Counted from the first letter of the stretch, positions 23,885 through 32,076 are shown. The stretch: 40,999 bases of DNA from Candidatus Hydrogenedentota bacterium (GCA_013359265.1 JABWCD010000001.1:1-40999), one strand, 5' to 3'. Numbers and translations: made by a program. The notes: generated by a model from the letters alone, not told the origin.

Positions 23885-25875
23885 GCGAGCAAGCCATCAA
23901 AAAGCCAAGCCTCGTCAAGCGCGTATTCTTCTTCATCCGGTTTCTCGAGATACGCCTGCGTTTCATCGCAATCCTTGTAGTAACGGCATTGCTCGTCGGG
24001 TATTGGGACCACATCGAGAACTACTACGAACGGTGGCAGCGTCACCGCGTTTCCGGAGGCGCAGCGGATCAGGGTACGAAAACCCAAAGCGAATTCGAAT
24101 ACTACTGCGGCATGCATCCCTTCGTCGTTCGCGATACGCCCGGCAAATGCCCGATCTGCGGAATGGACCTCGTCCAGCGCAAACGCGGCGCGCCGTCCAC
24201 GTTGCCCGAAGGCGTCTTCGCCCGCGTACAGGTGTCGCCGGATCGAATCATGCAGGCGGGCGTGAGCGTCGAACCGGTACTCTATCGCATGCTAACACGC
24301 ACGGTCCGGTCTTATGGTGTTGTCGAACCCGCTGAGACGCGCGTCGCCGAAGTCATTGCGCGATTTCCGGGGCGTGTGGACGAACTCATGGTCAACGCCA
24401 CCGGCCTTCCCATTAAGAAGGGCGAACCCCTCGCGCGCATCTACAGCCCGCGGTTCTTGGACGGTGTTCAGGAATATGCCCGGGCGCTTGCCGACCAACG
24501 GCGCATCGACGACAACCCGAACGCCAACCCGATTGAAAAACAACGCGCCGGCAACCTCGTCGATGCCGCGCGTAAGCGCCTGAGTTTGGCGGGCTTTACC
24601 GACAGCCAGCTCGAGGAGATTGCGAAGTCAAGCGCGGGGACGACCTCGGTGACGCTGTATTCGCCGGTCACCGGGACCATCATGAAAAAGAACACCGTCG
24701 TAGGCCAGACGGTCGAGGAAGGCACGTCGCTCTATAGCATCGCGGACCTGTCGACGCTGTGGGTACAGGTGCAGGTCATCGAGTCCGAGATTGGCGCGGT
24801 CCATGCCGGGATGCCCGTCGAGGTAACGAGCGTAGCGTGGCCGGGCGAGGTTTTTTACGGCACGGTGGATTTTTTCTATCCCGAGGTGGATCCCGGAAGC
24901 CGGTCATTGAAGGTGCGCGTTGCGATCGCGAACCGTGACGGCAAACTGAAGCCGGGAATGTACGTGAATGCCGTGATACGGTCCCCGATGGGCCGGTACG
25001 GCTCCCTCGAGGAAATGAAGATCGAAGAAGCGGCAAAATCCGCCACGGCCGCAAAAGTAACCCTCCCGACGCAAGAAGCTGCGCAAGCCGCACAGTTTCT
25101 GGCCGGCCTGCCGGATGGCGCGACGTATTACACGTGTCCCATGGACCCGCAGGTCACGTCCGACAAGGAAGGCGACTGCCCGATCTGCAACATGAAGCTG
25201 GTCGAACGCCACAAAGGACACTCCGAACTTCCATCGAAAGAGAGCGACGCCGAGGTAGCGCTGCCCACGCAAACACCCGAGGACGCGGCAAAGTATCTCG
25301 CGACACTTCCCGAGAACGCCGAATACTTCACCTGCCCGATGGACCCGGAAATCGTTTCGGACAAAGCGGGAACCTGTCCCAAGTGCAACATGGACCTCGA
25401 AAAACGAACGAAGACCGGCGCTGCTGCGGCTGGCGGTGAAACGGACCCACTCGCAGGGTCCTTCGATCAGTGGGCCGAAGGGTTCACCTGCCCCATGCAC
25501 CTCGATTCGTTAAGCGAAGAGGGCGGCATCTGCACGGACTGCGGGTGCGGCATGCCGAAAAGCCAATGGCGCATCGAACGCGTGCTGTCCGTGCCCGAAA
25601 GCGCCGTTATCGACACGGGCAACCGCCGCATGGTGTACGTTGAAACGTCTCCGGGACTCTACGACGCCCGCGGCGTTGTCCTTGGCCCGCGAACGGGCGC
25701 GCATTATCCCGTGCTCGACGGACTCGTGCTCGGCGAACGAATCGTCGCGCGCGGCGCGTTCCTCGTCGACGCCGAAGCGCGGCTGAATCCCGCTGCATCC
25801 GGGATGTCGCAATCGACAAAGACCGAATCAGCCCCCGCAGCCACCAGCCAGGAACATGCGGGCCATGCGCACTAG
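23881..25875 (+). CDS. cusB: CusB-type periplasmic adaptor with four heavy-metal-binding domains
   Basis: A 664-residue membrane-fusion adaptor partnering the upstream RND pump. A membrane anchor spans about residues 20-40. A heavy-metal-binding domain (HMBD, PF19335-like) follows at 76-97 (CGMHPFVVRDTPGKCPICGM). The HlyD core covers about 110-390 (VIARFPGRVDELMV, long coiled-coil hairpin, SPVTGTIMKKNTVVGQTV). Three more Cys motifs start at C419, C485 and C537: the first two are near-identical in plan (CPMDPQV...CPICNMKL; CPMDPEI...CPKCNMDL) within a 66-residue duplicated unit, the last diverged (CPMHLDS...CTDCGCGM). The membrane-proximal domain resumes near 565 (VLSVPESAVIDTG). The tail is His-containing. 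Usual CusB has none or one such domain. The ATG overlaps the cusA stop (ATGA). Confidence 0.9.
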   Translation: MSEQAIKKPSLVKRVFFFIRFLEIRLRFIAILVVTALLVGYWDHIENYYERWQRHRVSGGAADQGTKTQSEFEYYCGMHPFVVRDTPGKCPICGMDLVQRKRGAPSTLPEGVFARVQVSPDRIMQAGVSVEPVLYRMLTRTVRSYGVVEPAETRVAEVIARFPGRVDELMVNATGLPIKKGEPLARIYSPRFLDGVQEYARALADQRRIDDNPNANPIEKQRAGNLVDAARKRLSLAGFTDSQLEEIAKSSAGTTSVTLYSPVTGTIMKKNTVVGQTVEEGTSLYSIADLSTLWVQVQVIESEIGAVHAGMPVEVTSVAWPGEVFYGTVDFFYPEVDPGSRSLKVRVAIANRDGKLKPGMYVNAVIRSPMGRYGSLEEMKIEEAAKSATAAKVTLPTQEAAQAAQFLAGLPDGATYYTCPMDPQVTSDKEGDCPICNMKLVERHKGHSELPSKESDAEVALPTQTPEDAAKYLATLPENAEYFTCPMDPEIVSDKAGTCPKCNMDLEKRTKTGAAAAGGETDPLAGSFDQWAEGFTCPMHLDSLSEEGGICTDCGCGMPKSQWRIERVLSVPESAVIDTGNRRMVYVETSPGLYDARGVVLGPRTGAHYPVLDGLVLGERIVARGAFLVDAEARLNPAASGMSQSTKTESAPAATSQEHAGHAH

Positions 25876-25931
25876 AGTTCGAGCGGTTCGATTGTTCCGC
25901 CACTCGGATCGGTGTTAGCCTATCGCCATAT

Positions 25932-26429
25932 ATGGACAAAACGCTTGTGGTGCTGAACGAATTGGTCACCGAAGGGGTCATGGACCGCTACGCCATTGGC
26001 GGCGCGATGGCCGCGACCTTCTATGCCGAGCCCGTATCCACCTTTGACCTCGATATTTTCGTCTCGCTTCCGTCAACGTCCGGCGGCTTGATTACGTTGG
26101 CCCCGCTCTACGACGCGCTGCGCGCCCGGGGATATCTCGAGTCCGGGGAATTCGTGGCGATAGAAGGCGTGCCCGTCCAGTTCATTCCTCCCTACAACGA
26201 CCTCGTCCATGAAGCCCTGCAATGCGCACATGACACCTCATACAACTCGGTTCCCACACGCGTATTGGGTGCGGAATTCCTGATCGCGATCGCCCTACAA
26301 ACGGGACGAGAGAAAGACCGGCAACGTGTCGCATTGCTGAAGTCGCAAGCGCATTTGAACATGGCGTCACTACACGAAATCGTTTTGAGACATGCTCTCT
26401 CCGAGAGATGGAACGAATGGACCCGCTAG
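25932..26429 (+). CDS. Nucleotidyltransferase-fold protein (AbiEii/MNT-like)
   Basis: A 165-residue protein with the minimal Pol-beta-type nucleotidyltransferase signature: GG at residues 23-24 (YAIGGAMAATFYAEPVS) followed by T-x-D-x-D at 37-41 (TFDLDIF), a GVPVQFIPPYNDL strand, a conserved LGAEFLIAIALQTGR helix and a basic C-terminal helix (KDRQRVALLKSQ). This matches the nucleotidyltransferase components found in AbiEii and MNT/HEPN toxin-antitoxin or phage-defence modules and in aminoglycoside-type enzymes. It lies 56 bp after the adaptor gene. Its 3' end overlaps a small gene, which supports a two-gene module. Toxin or antitoxin role is not decided by the sequence. Confidence 0.75.
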   Translation: MDKTLVVLNELVTEGVMDRYAIGGAMAATFYAEPVSTFDLDIFVSLPSTSGGLITLAPLYDALRARGYLESGEFVAIEGVPVQFIPPYNDLVHEALQCAHDTSYNSVPTRVLGAEFLIAIALQTGREKDRQRVALLKSQAHLNMASLHEIVLRHALSERWNEWTR

Positions 26430-26614
26430 ATCCCGAAATCGAAAAACTATTCGCCGCAAAAGAGCGGCGCCGCAAACAACTTGCCGCCCTGCCCTACCCG
26501 GAAAAAGTCCGCATCGTCGTGCAAATGCAGAAAATGATCGCCCCGATCCTCAAAGCGCGCGGCATTGACGTCCACGTGTGGGATATCGGCGACTCGAAAC
26601 CACCGCAGTCCTGA
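26408..26614 (+). CDS. Small partner protein of the nucleotidyltransferase
   Basis: A 68-residue, highly charged, mostly helical protein. It starts with a Glu/Lys/Arg-rich helix (EIEKLFAAKERRRKQLAALP), continues with YPEKVRIVVQMQKMIAPILKARG and ends DVHVWDIGDSKPPQS. Similar short proteins with an AALP..EK..hh..hQ core tend to occur beside nucleotidyltransferase-fold genes (family recollection, not verified). ATG 26408 is taken, with a second start at 26417; it overlaps the preceding gene by 22 bases, so the two are translated together. Function is unknown; the size and coupling fit an antitoxin or regulatory partner. Confidence 0.65.
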   Translation: MERMDPLDPEIEKLFAAKERRRKQLAALPYPEKVRIVVQMQKMIAPILKARGIDVHVWDIGDSKPPQS

Positions 26615-26627
26615 AAAGAATTTGCTT

Positions 26628-26661
26628 TCCTTTTGGTCCTTTTCGTGTTTCAGGTCCCTTA
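26628..26661 (-). repeat. Dispersed GGACC-rich repeat, copy C (inverted)
   Basis: Read on the minus strand it contains GGGACCTGAAAC and AAAAGGACCAAAAGGA, resembling 8838-8870 and 16738-16776. It lies between the small partner gene and the convergent FG-GAP gene. Its function is unknown. Confidence 0.4.
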
Positions 26662-26712
26662 CAATCGACGGTCTCCTTCGACCTATTGCTTCGCCAGCCT
26701 CCCCGCCCGCCG

Positions 26713-27921
26713 TCACCACTGCAACATATTCTCGTACCAAGCCACATTGTGCGTCGCCGTCCCAATCGCAACGATGTCCTGCCTACCATCCTGGTTAATA
26801 TCGGCAATGACCAATCCCGCCGCGCCCATGCCCCCCTTATCGAGCACGCATATCTCCCATTCGGCGCTTTCCGCAGCAAACTGATAGATGCGCAGCGCCA
26901 TTTCGCCGCCGCGCCCACCCGCAACAATTTCGTCGTTCCCATCGCCGTCAACGTCAAGGCATCCCAGCGCGTGACCGTCCTTCAACGCGCTGTCGATAAC
27001 CACGCGCTCCTCCCCCATCGTCGCCGGCGTGCCGATTTCGTAAACTACGACTTCGTTGCCGTGCCAGGGCTCGATCGTCGCGACAAAGCGCATCTCTTGG
27101 GACGAAACGACGCCAAGGGCGACTTCGCTCGAACCCTTGCCTGGCGCAGTACCCTCGTGCCCTTTGGCGACGCGAACCGGTTTTGGCGGGAGATTGATAT
27201 TGGAGCCAAAATCGAATAGATGAACTCCCGCCGCGCTCGCGGTGAGCACTTCGTGCACAAAATCGCTGTCCCACTGCACAACACACATGCCGTGCGCCAA
27301 CTCGAGAGTTCGATCGTTAATCACGATCGACCTCCAGGGACTTACGGCGGCCGGACTGCCTTCGACGACAAACGCGGAGAACGATACGGGGCCGACGAAG
27401 TCGGGCGGCGTCGCGCCGACACCGACGATCGGAAGGTCCAAGAGCGCGTATTTGTCTTGCTCCAGTCTTAGCCAGCGAACACGGTGCGAGGTTGGTATTT
27501 GTCGAATGGCGTGTATCTTCCACTCAGCAATTTGTGCCGGACTATCAGGGCATTCCAACCACGCCACCTTTCCGCCACTTTGCGAGTCCTCAAGATTGAA
27601 CTCGTAGGCGAGCGCAAGGTCCGGGTCGCCGTCTCCGTCGATGTCGTGCGGAGCGACATCGATATTCCGCTCGGTCTTCGTGGTAATGGTATGGCGTTCC
27701 CACGTTGGGTTCTTGTACCAGACCAACTGCGAAGGCGTGGTTGAGAGCGCGATGATGTCGGGCTTGCCGTCGGAATCGATGTCCGCGACGCTGACCTGGT
27801 AACCGCCCATGAACTCGTTGTCGACGACGTGCTTCGCGAACGCGCCGGGTTGGACGGCTCTTGCGGTAAGCGACACTATCGCCAGCGCCAGCAGACCGAT
27901 TGAATTTAAGTAACGAGGCAT
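26713..27921 (-). CDS. Secreted FG-GAP/VCBS-repeat beta-propeller protein
   Basis: A 402-residue predicted exported protein (signal peptide residues 1-21, YLNSIGLLALAIVSLTARA). It carries FG-GAP/VCBS repeats seen as calcium-loop motifs: VADIDSDGKPDIIALS near 46, DIDGDGDPDLALAYE near 90, LDVDGDGNDEIVAGGRGG near 330 and ADINQDGRQDIVAIG near 380; the middle blades are diverged. The fold is probably an integrin-like propeller, used for ligand or protein binding outside the cell. ATG 27921 has an AGGGG site. It is the last of three minus-strand genes (DUF62, endonuclease III-like, this), separated from the second by 10 bp. Its link to a DNA glycosylase is unclear. Confidence 0.85.
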   Translation of the reverse strand: MPRYLNSIGLLALAIVSLTARAVQPGAFAKHVVDNEFMGGYQVSVADIDSDGKPDIIALSTTPSQLVWYKNPTWERHTITTKTERNIDVAPHDIDGDGDPDLALAYEFNLEDSQSGGKVAWLECPDSPAQIAEWKIHAIRQIPTSHRVRWLRLEQDKYALLDLPIVGVGATPPDFVGPVSFSAFVVEGSPAAVSPWRSIVINDRTLELAHGMCVVQWDSDFVHEVLTASAAGVHLFDFGSNINLPPKPVRVAKGHEGTAPGKGSSEVALGVVSSQEMRFVATIEPWHGNEVVVYEIGTPATMGEERVVIDSALKDGHALGCLDVDGDGNDEIVAGGRGGEMALRIYQFAAESAEWEICVLDKGGMGAAGLVIADINQDGRQDIVAIGTATHNVAWYENMLQW

Positions 27922-27931
27922 GGGAAATCCC

Positions 27932-28603
27932 CTATAGAAGCGGTTGACCACGCTTGAGCATCGGGGCGAGCGGACACGACTCGCACTTGGGCGTGCGCCG
28001 GCAGAAATCCTTCCCTGCGTAGACAATCACGCCGTGATATTCCTTGAACATGTGGAGATCGGAATCCAGATTGCGTTCGAACCGGGCGCGCAGGTCCTCA
28101 TAGCCGATACTACTTGAAACGAGTCCGTGGCGGCTGAGTATCCGGCACGTGTATGCATCCACGACGAACACGGGTTTGTCACAGGCATAGAGCAGAATAT
28201 CGTCGGCGGTTTCCGGGCCGATGCCCGCAATACCGAGGAGTTCGCGGCGCAATTCTTCCAATGGCCGCCGCGCCATCCGAGACATGCTTCCGCCGTAGTG
28301 CATGACGAGGTGCCGGCAGAAGCTGCGAAGCCGCGACGACTTCACACGAAAGTAGCCGGACGGGCGCAACAGATCGTGCAAGAGGGCGTCGTCGCAATCG
28401 AGTATCGCCTTTGGCGACAGCTTGCGCGCGCGCTTGAGGTTGGCGATCGCTTTTTCGACGTTGGTCCACGCGGTGTTCTGCGTGAGGATGGCGCCGACGG
28501 CAATCTCGAAAGGCGTGTCCCCCGGCCACCAATGCGTCGGCCCGAAGTGGGCCGTGAGCCGTTCGTACATTTCTTCCAGCGCACGCCGAACACCGCGGGG
28601 CAT
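27932..28603 (-). CDS. Endonuclease III-like DNA glycosylase (MagIII/COG2231-like)
   Basis: A 223-residue HhH-GPD protein. The helix-hairpin-helix and following GPD segment are in LLGIAGIGPETADDILLYA (about 123-141), leading to the catalytic Asp (VFVVDAYTCRIL). In Nth the corresponding motif is GVGRKTA with the lyase Lys; here it is GIGPETA with Glu, so it is not a classical bifunctional endonuclease III but resembles the monofunctional 3-methyladenine glycosylase MagIII group. The iron-sulfur region near residue 200-212 (FCRRTPKCESCPLAPM) has only three cysteines of the usual four. It overlaps the DUF62 gene by one base. Its likely role is base-excision repair; the substrate is inferred. Confidence 0.8.
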   Translation of the reverse strand: MPRGVRRALEEMYERLTAHFGPTHWWPGDTPFEIAVGAILTQNTAWTNVEKAIANLKRARKLSPKAILDCDDALLHDLLRPSGYFRVKSSRLRSFCRHLVMHYGGSMSRMARRPLEELRRELLGIAGIGPETADDILLYACDKPVFVVDAYTCRILSRHGLVSSSIGYEDLRARFERNLDSDLHMFKEYHGVIVYAGKDFCRRTPKCESCPLAPMLKRGQPLL

Positions 28604-29493
28604 TACTTGGCCTTGCTGACGGTGACCTTGGCGCCGAAGCCTTCTTTGATTGCGTCGGCCAGGCTACCCTTGTTGATTGCGAACTCGACGAAACCGGAAC
28701 TCTGCACGACGACCAATCGTTCGCCTTCGGGCACCTCGGCGTAGGTGCGCTTGAATGGCGCCGTCCACTGAGACGCGCCAAGCGAAACGTTGACCGAATC
28801 GCCGAGCGCAATACCGAGCGACTGAAGGTCAGCCGACGTGATATTCGAGACGATGTTGCCGTAGGGGTCGGTGCGCATCACGGTCCCGCTGGCGGCCCCG
28901 TTTGCCACTGCACTTCGTTTGAGGTCCAGTTTTGTGATGGTCTGCAACGCGGGACCCGCTTCTTCGACTGGAACCCCGCTCGCCAAGGAAGCGCCAACCG
29001 GCCCGTATATGTCGCGCCCGTGAAATACCGTTGACGTGGTTTCCGCGCGCCACAACTGCTTGTTTGTAAGTTCTCGGACCTGCTTGATGCCAAACTTTTC
29101 CGCAGCGAGCGTCATCAGCCCATTGTCAGGTCCGACAAAACAGTAGCCGTTTTTCGATTCTACGACGATTGACTTGCGCTCCGTTCCCACGCCGGGATCG
29201 ACGATGGTGACGAATACCGTGCCCTTCGGATACTCGCCCGCGGCCTCGACCAGGAGGTAGGCGCCGGCAACGATGTCGAACGGTGGCACATCGTTGGTGA
29301 TGCTGTCGATCCTGGCCCCCATGAACTTCGAATAGATCGCGCCCTTGATGATACCCATGTAAATTGAATCGGTGCCATAGTCCGTCATGAGGACAACAAG
29401 CCCGTTTGGACGGAACTGTTCCTCTCCTTGGACTACAACGGCGGGCTGGGTGAGGACCAACGCGATGAGCGCCGCGCCAACAAGCGTTCGCAT
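28603..29493 (-). CDS. Exported SAM-hydroxide adenosyltransferase family protein (DUF62)
   Basis: A 296-residue protein of the fluorinase/chlorinase/DUF62 family. Family members hydrolyse S-adenosylmethionine to adenosine and methionine by hydroxide attack. The conserved Asp-Arg-His set is present as D99 (VDPGVGTER), R106 and H158 (VFHGRDIYGP), with the N-terminal VVLMTDYGTDS (about 33-43) and GPDNG (121-125). The C-terminal domain includes MRTDPYGNIVSNI (about 205). Unlike the cytoplasmic archetype it has a signal-like N-terminus (residues 1-23, LVGAALIALVLTQPAVVV), so export is predicted. It starts the three-gene minus-strand operon; the ATG has no strong ribosome site. How SAM would reach it outside the cytoplasm is unknown. 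Confidence 0.85.
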   Translation of the reverse strand: MRTLVGAALIALVLTQPAVVVQGEEQFRPNGLVVLMTDYGTDSIYMGIIKGAIYSKFMGARIDSITNDVPPFDIVAGAYLLVEAAGEYPKGTVFVTIVDPGVGTERKSIVVESKNGYCFVGPDNGLMTLAAEKFGIKQVRELTNKQLWRAETTSTVFHGRDIYGPVGASLASGVPVEEAGPALQTITKLDLKRSAVANGAASGTVMRTDPYGNIVSNITSADLQSLGIALGDSVNVSLGASQWTAPFKRTYAEVPEGERLVVVQSSGFVEFAINKGSLADAIKEGFGAKVTVSKAK

Positions 29494-29611
29494 AGTGGAT
29501 TCTCCGACGAGGGATTTTCAGGCGCACGAGGATAGTATGGCCGCGCATAAATGGCAACTGCATGTCGCGCGACAGGGCGTTTGGGCTGGCAGGGCGGCAT
29601 CATCGAAAAAG

Positions 29612-29694
29612 TTTAGCGGCCGGGGCGGACGGCATAACCTAAGCCTGGTATGCAGAAGGTTTATCGCACTGCCATCCACCCACCGGCCGCTAAA
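29612..29694. repeat. Long imperfect inverted repeat, possible structured RNA
   Basis: TTTAGCGGCCGG (29612-29623) pairs perfectly with CCGGCCGCTAAA (29683-29694). The stem can extend inward with mismatches (GG..GGA.GGCA on the left side), and an inner hairpin AACCT/AGGTT sits near the centre. The foldable unit is about 83 bases long, 120 bases upstream of the DUF62 gene. It could be a leader RNA of that operon or a small non-autonomous repeat. Confidence 0.45.
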
Positions 29695-30242
29695 GTCGAC
29701 ACCGCCCGCACGAGCGGCGAAATCAACGGTCGCGGGGGTCTGTAAGTCGCCCGGTATAGCCACAGGCGGCTACGAGATTCTTCCTCCCCCTTCCCATTAT
29801 ACCCCGGATACTGGAATCCGTGTCTGAAGCTGCGGCAACCGCTTCGGATTGTATTCGACCGCGCCTCCCCCGATTGCGTGGCGATTCCGCGGCGCACGCA
29901 TTGACGCACGTGTAATGAATGCCTAAATCCGGCGTTTGGTTGCCTATCGACGATTCTTGGGAATTGCGAATGGACAGGATTCCCAAACGGGGACATAGAT
30001 TTCGGACGGGGCGCAAACAATCCAGGGCGAGGCTTTTCACCCTCGAACCCGCCACGTCGCGCGGATGCAAGAAGCTCGTTGGCCGCGCGGTCAGTCCCTT
30101 TGCAGGGTCTGCCGTGGCATTGGTTGTCGCGGTGATGGTGTTGGCAATGGGTCTGGACGAAAGCATGAAACGTGCTCACTGTACAGGACCTACGCTTTGG
30201 GGACGTCTGCCCGGTGGCGTGTTGTGGTAGTTTTTGCGTTTT

Positions 30243-30317
30243 ATTGCTTGAGTCAAGTAATTTCCACTGCCCGCATTGGAGCAGGAGCACGAAATAGAAG
30301 GTGTGCTCAAACTTGAG
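30243..30317. promoter_or_regulatory. Two CTTGAG dyads upstream of the FAD oxidoreductase
   Basis: ATTGCTTGAGTCAAGTAAT (30243-30261) is a 19-base palindrome with one mismatched pair around CTTGA-G-TCAAG. A second dyad, CTCAA (30306-30310) with TTGAG (30313-30317), shares the CTTGAG word 50 bp downstream. They could be paired sites for one dimeric regulator, 100-170 bases before ATG 30414. Confidence 0.35.
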
Positions 30318-30413
30318 TTGCAGTAAAGTGCGTCGACGCGGTCGAATTGTCATGCGTGCTCGTGTCGGCGCATAGTAGAGTTTTCGCCTGGAGAGGCGTG
30401 AACGAGGTGCATC

Positions 30414-31994
30414 ATGTCGTTGACAAAGCCCGGCTGGCTCTTGTGGCGGCCGAAGAAGCAACCGCTCGACCGGCATTGGGACGTCATTACAATTGGTTCC
30501 GGGCTTGGCGCGCTAATGGCGGCGGCCAAGCTGGCCAAGGAAGGGCTGCGCTGCCTGGTCATCGAGCAGCACTACGTTGCGGGCGGTTACGCGCACCATT
30601 TCCCGCGTAAGAAGCAGGGCGCCCTCTACCTGTTCGATGTTGCACTCCATCAGACTGGGCGATTGAAAGCCGGACAAGAGATGTACGAGTGGTTCAGGGA
30701 CGTCGGCATCATTGACCGGATCGAAGTGGTCGACAACGAGATTGTCTACCGCGCGGTGTATCCGGAGCATGGCTTGGACATTTGCATTCCCGCGGACGCG
30801 GATGCGTATCGCGCGCTGTTGAAGCGCCATTTTCCGGCGGAATCGGACGGCATCGACAGGTTCTTCGAGATCATGTTCGCAATTCCGACGGAATTGCCGC
30901 TGCTGCGGAAAGCGGGCAAGGACCCTTCGATTAATCCGTTCGACGCCGCGCCGCATGCGATGCGGTATATGTCGGGTACGCTTAAAGACGTGTTTGACGA
31001 CATGGTACGAGACCCGTTGTTGCGCGCGCTGCTGGCGCAGCTTTGGAGTTACCTTGGGCTGCCTCCCGGGGAGGTGTCCGCAATCTACTTTGCGCTGATG
31101 TGGCGCAGCATGCACACCGGCGTACACTATATTCGCGGCGGCGGGCAAGCGTTGAGCAATGCGCTGTGCGAAGTCATCGAAGAGCGCGGGGGTGCGGTGA
31201 AGTTGCGTACGATGGTCGACAAGATCATTGTGCGCGACGGACGCGCCGCGGGCGTCCGCACGGCGAGTGGCGAAGAATACTTTGCCGACACGGTCATTTC
31301 GAATGCATCGACCATCGCTACGTTTGGCCATCTGCTCGATCCGCAGCACGTGCCAAACAGCGTGCGCACGCAGATTGGCGCGCTGCCCGTGAGCACGTCG
31401 ATCATCCAGGCGTATGTCGCGATCAGCGGCGACGCGGCAGAGATGGGCTTGCGGGAACATGAGATATTCCTCAACCGTACCGTCGATCAGGACGCGGAAT
31501 GGAAGCGCGTGCAGGCGGGCGAGTTTCGCGGACTGAGCTGTCTCCTTGCGAACCACGGCGCGGTCAACCGCGACGCGTGCCCGCCGGGCAAGTCTGTATT
31601 GGAGGCGGCGATTCTCGCGAACGGGGAATTCTGGATCGGCTTGCCGAAGGACGAATACGACGCCAAGAAGGCTGCGGTCACCGAATACCTGATCGATCAA
31701 ATTGCATCGTACATCCCCGATGTGCGTGACCGCATCGAGGTGATTGAGGTTGGGACGCCGAAGACGATGTACGAGTATTCGCTGAATCCGAACGGGGCGG
31801 TGTACGGCCATTCGTGCGATGCGCAGAACCACACGGTGTTCCGCCCGGAACAGCGCACGTGCGTGCCGGGGCTGTACCTGGCGGGCGCGTGGACGTTTCC
31901 CGGCGCGGGGTTCGGCGGCGCGCTGACGTCGGGTTACGTGTGCGCGGGGCTGGTGATCAAGGACAGAGCAGCGTCAATAGCCGCACTCGCTTGA
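30414..31994 (+). CDS. FAD-dependent phytoene desaturase/RetSat-like oxidoreductase
   Basis: A 526-residue flavoprotein of the CrtI/CrtISO/RetSat group, which desaturates, isomerises or saturates polyenes. The FAD Rossmann motif is at about residues 24-50 (DVITIGSGLGALMAAAKLAKEG, then VIEQHYVAGG), the middle IRGGGQALSNALCEVIEERGG matches the GG-containing substrate segment of the family, and the C-terminal motif (GLYLAGAWTFPGAGFGGALTSG, near 490-511) is the usual second FAD contact. Carotenoid genes are absent here, so it could act on retinoid-like or other isoprenoid substrates. ATG 30414 has GAGGT about 7 bases upstream. It stands alone in a divergent position to the DUF62 operon. Confidence 0.85.
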   Translation: MSLTKPGWLLWRPKKQPLDRHWDVITIGSGLGALMAAAKLAKEGLRCLVIEQHYVAGGYAHHFPRKKQGALYLFDVALHQTGRLKAGQEMYEWFRDVGIIDRIEVVDNEIVYRAVYPEHGLDICIPADADAYRALLKRHFPAESDGIDRFFEIMFAIPTELPLLRKAGKDPSINPFDAAPHAMRYMSGTLKDVFDDMVRDPLLRALLAQLWSYLGLPPGEVSAIYFALMWRSMHTGVHYIRGGGQALSNALCEVIEERGGAVKLRTMVDKIIVRDGRAAGVRTASGEEYFADTVISNASTIATFGHLLDPQHVPNSVRTQIGALPVSTSIIQAYVAISGDAAEMGLREHEIFLNRTVDQDAEWKRVQAGEFRGLSCLLANHGAVNRDACPPGKSVLEAAILANGEFWIGLPKDEYDAKKAAVTEYLIDQIASYIPDVRDRIEVIEVGTPKTMYEYSLNPNGAVYGHSCDAQNHTVFRPEQRTCVPGLYLAGAWTFPGAGFGGALTSGYVCAGLVIKDRAASIAALA

Positions 31995-32076
31995 GCGCCG
32001 GTAGGGCAGCGCCGCCGTCAGGTTGCCAGTGGTTTGCGTCGTTTGAATTTGGCGGTCCCAGTCACGTGGAATACCT

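Larger units (their letters stand above)
29494..30413. other. Long divergent intergenic region, no convincing gene
   Basis: About 920 bp between the divergent DUF62 operon and the FAD oxidoreductase. Reading frames on both strands (for example 29919-30230 on + and 29723-30166 on -) are rich in Arg, Ser and Pro and show no domain, so they are left out. It contains the inverted repeat at 29612-29694 and two CTTGAG dyads at 30243-30317, listed separately. It may carry promoters for both neighbours; none is unambiguous. Confidence 0.5.

Noticed and set aside
29919-30230. 103-codon plus-strand frame with one hydrophobic segment
   Set aside because: The hydrophobic segment could suggest a small membrane protein, but there is no ribosome site and the rest is unlike a protein.
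29661-30476. Minus-strand frame of 271 codons in the large divergent spacer
   Set aside because: It runs into the start of the FAD gene and has low-information Arg/Ser/Pro composition with no domain.
30513-31832. 439-codon minus-strand frame opposite the FAD oxidoreductase
   Set aside because: Shadow of a clearly conserved flavoprotein gene.
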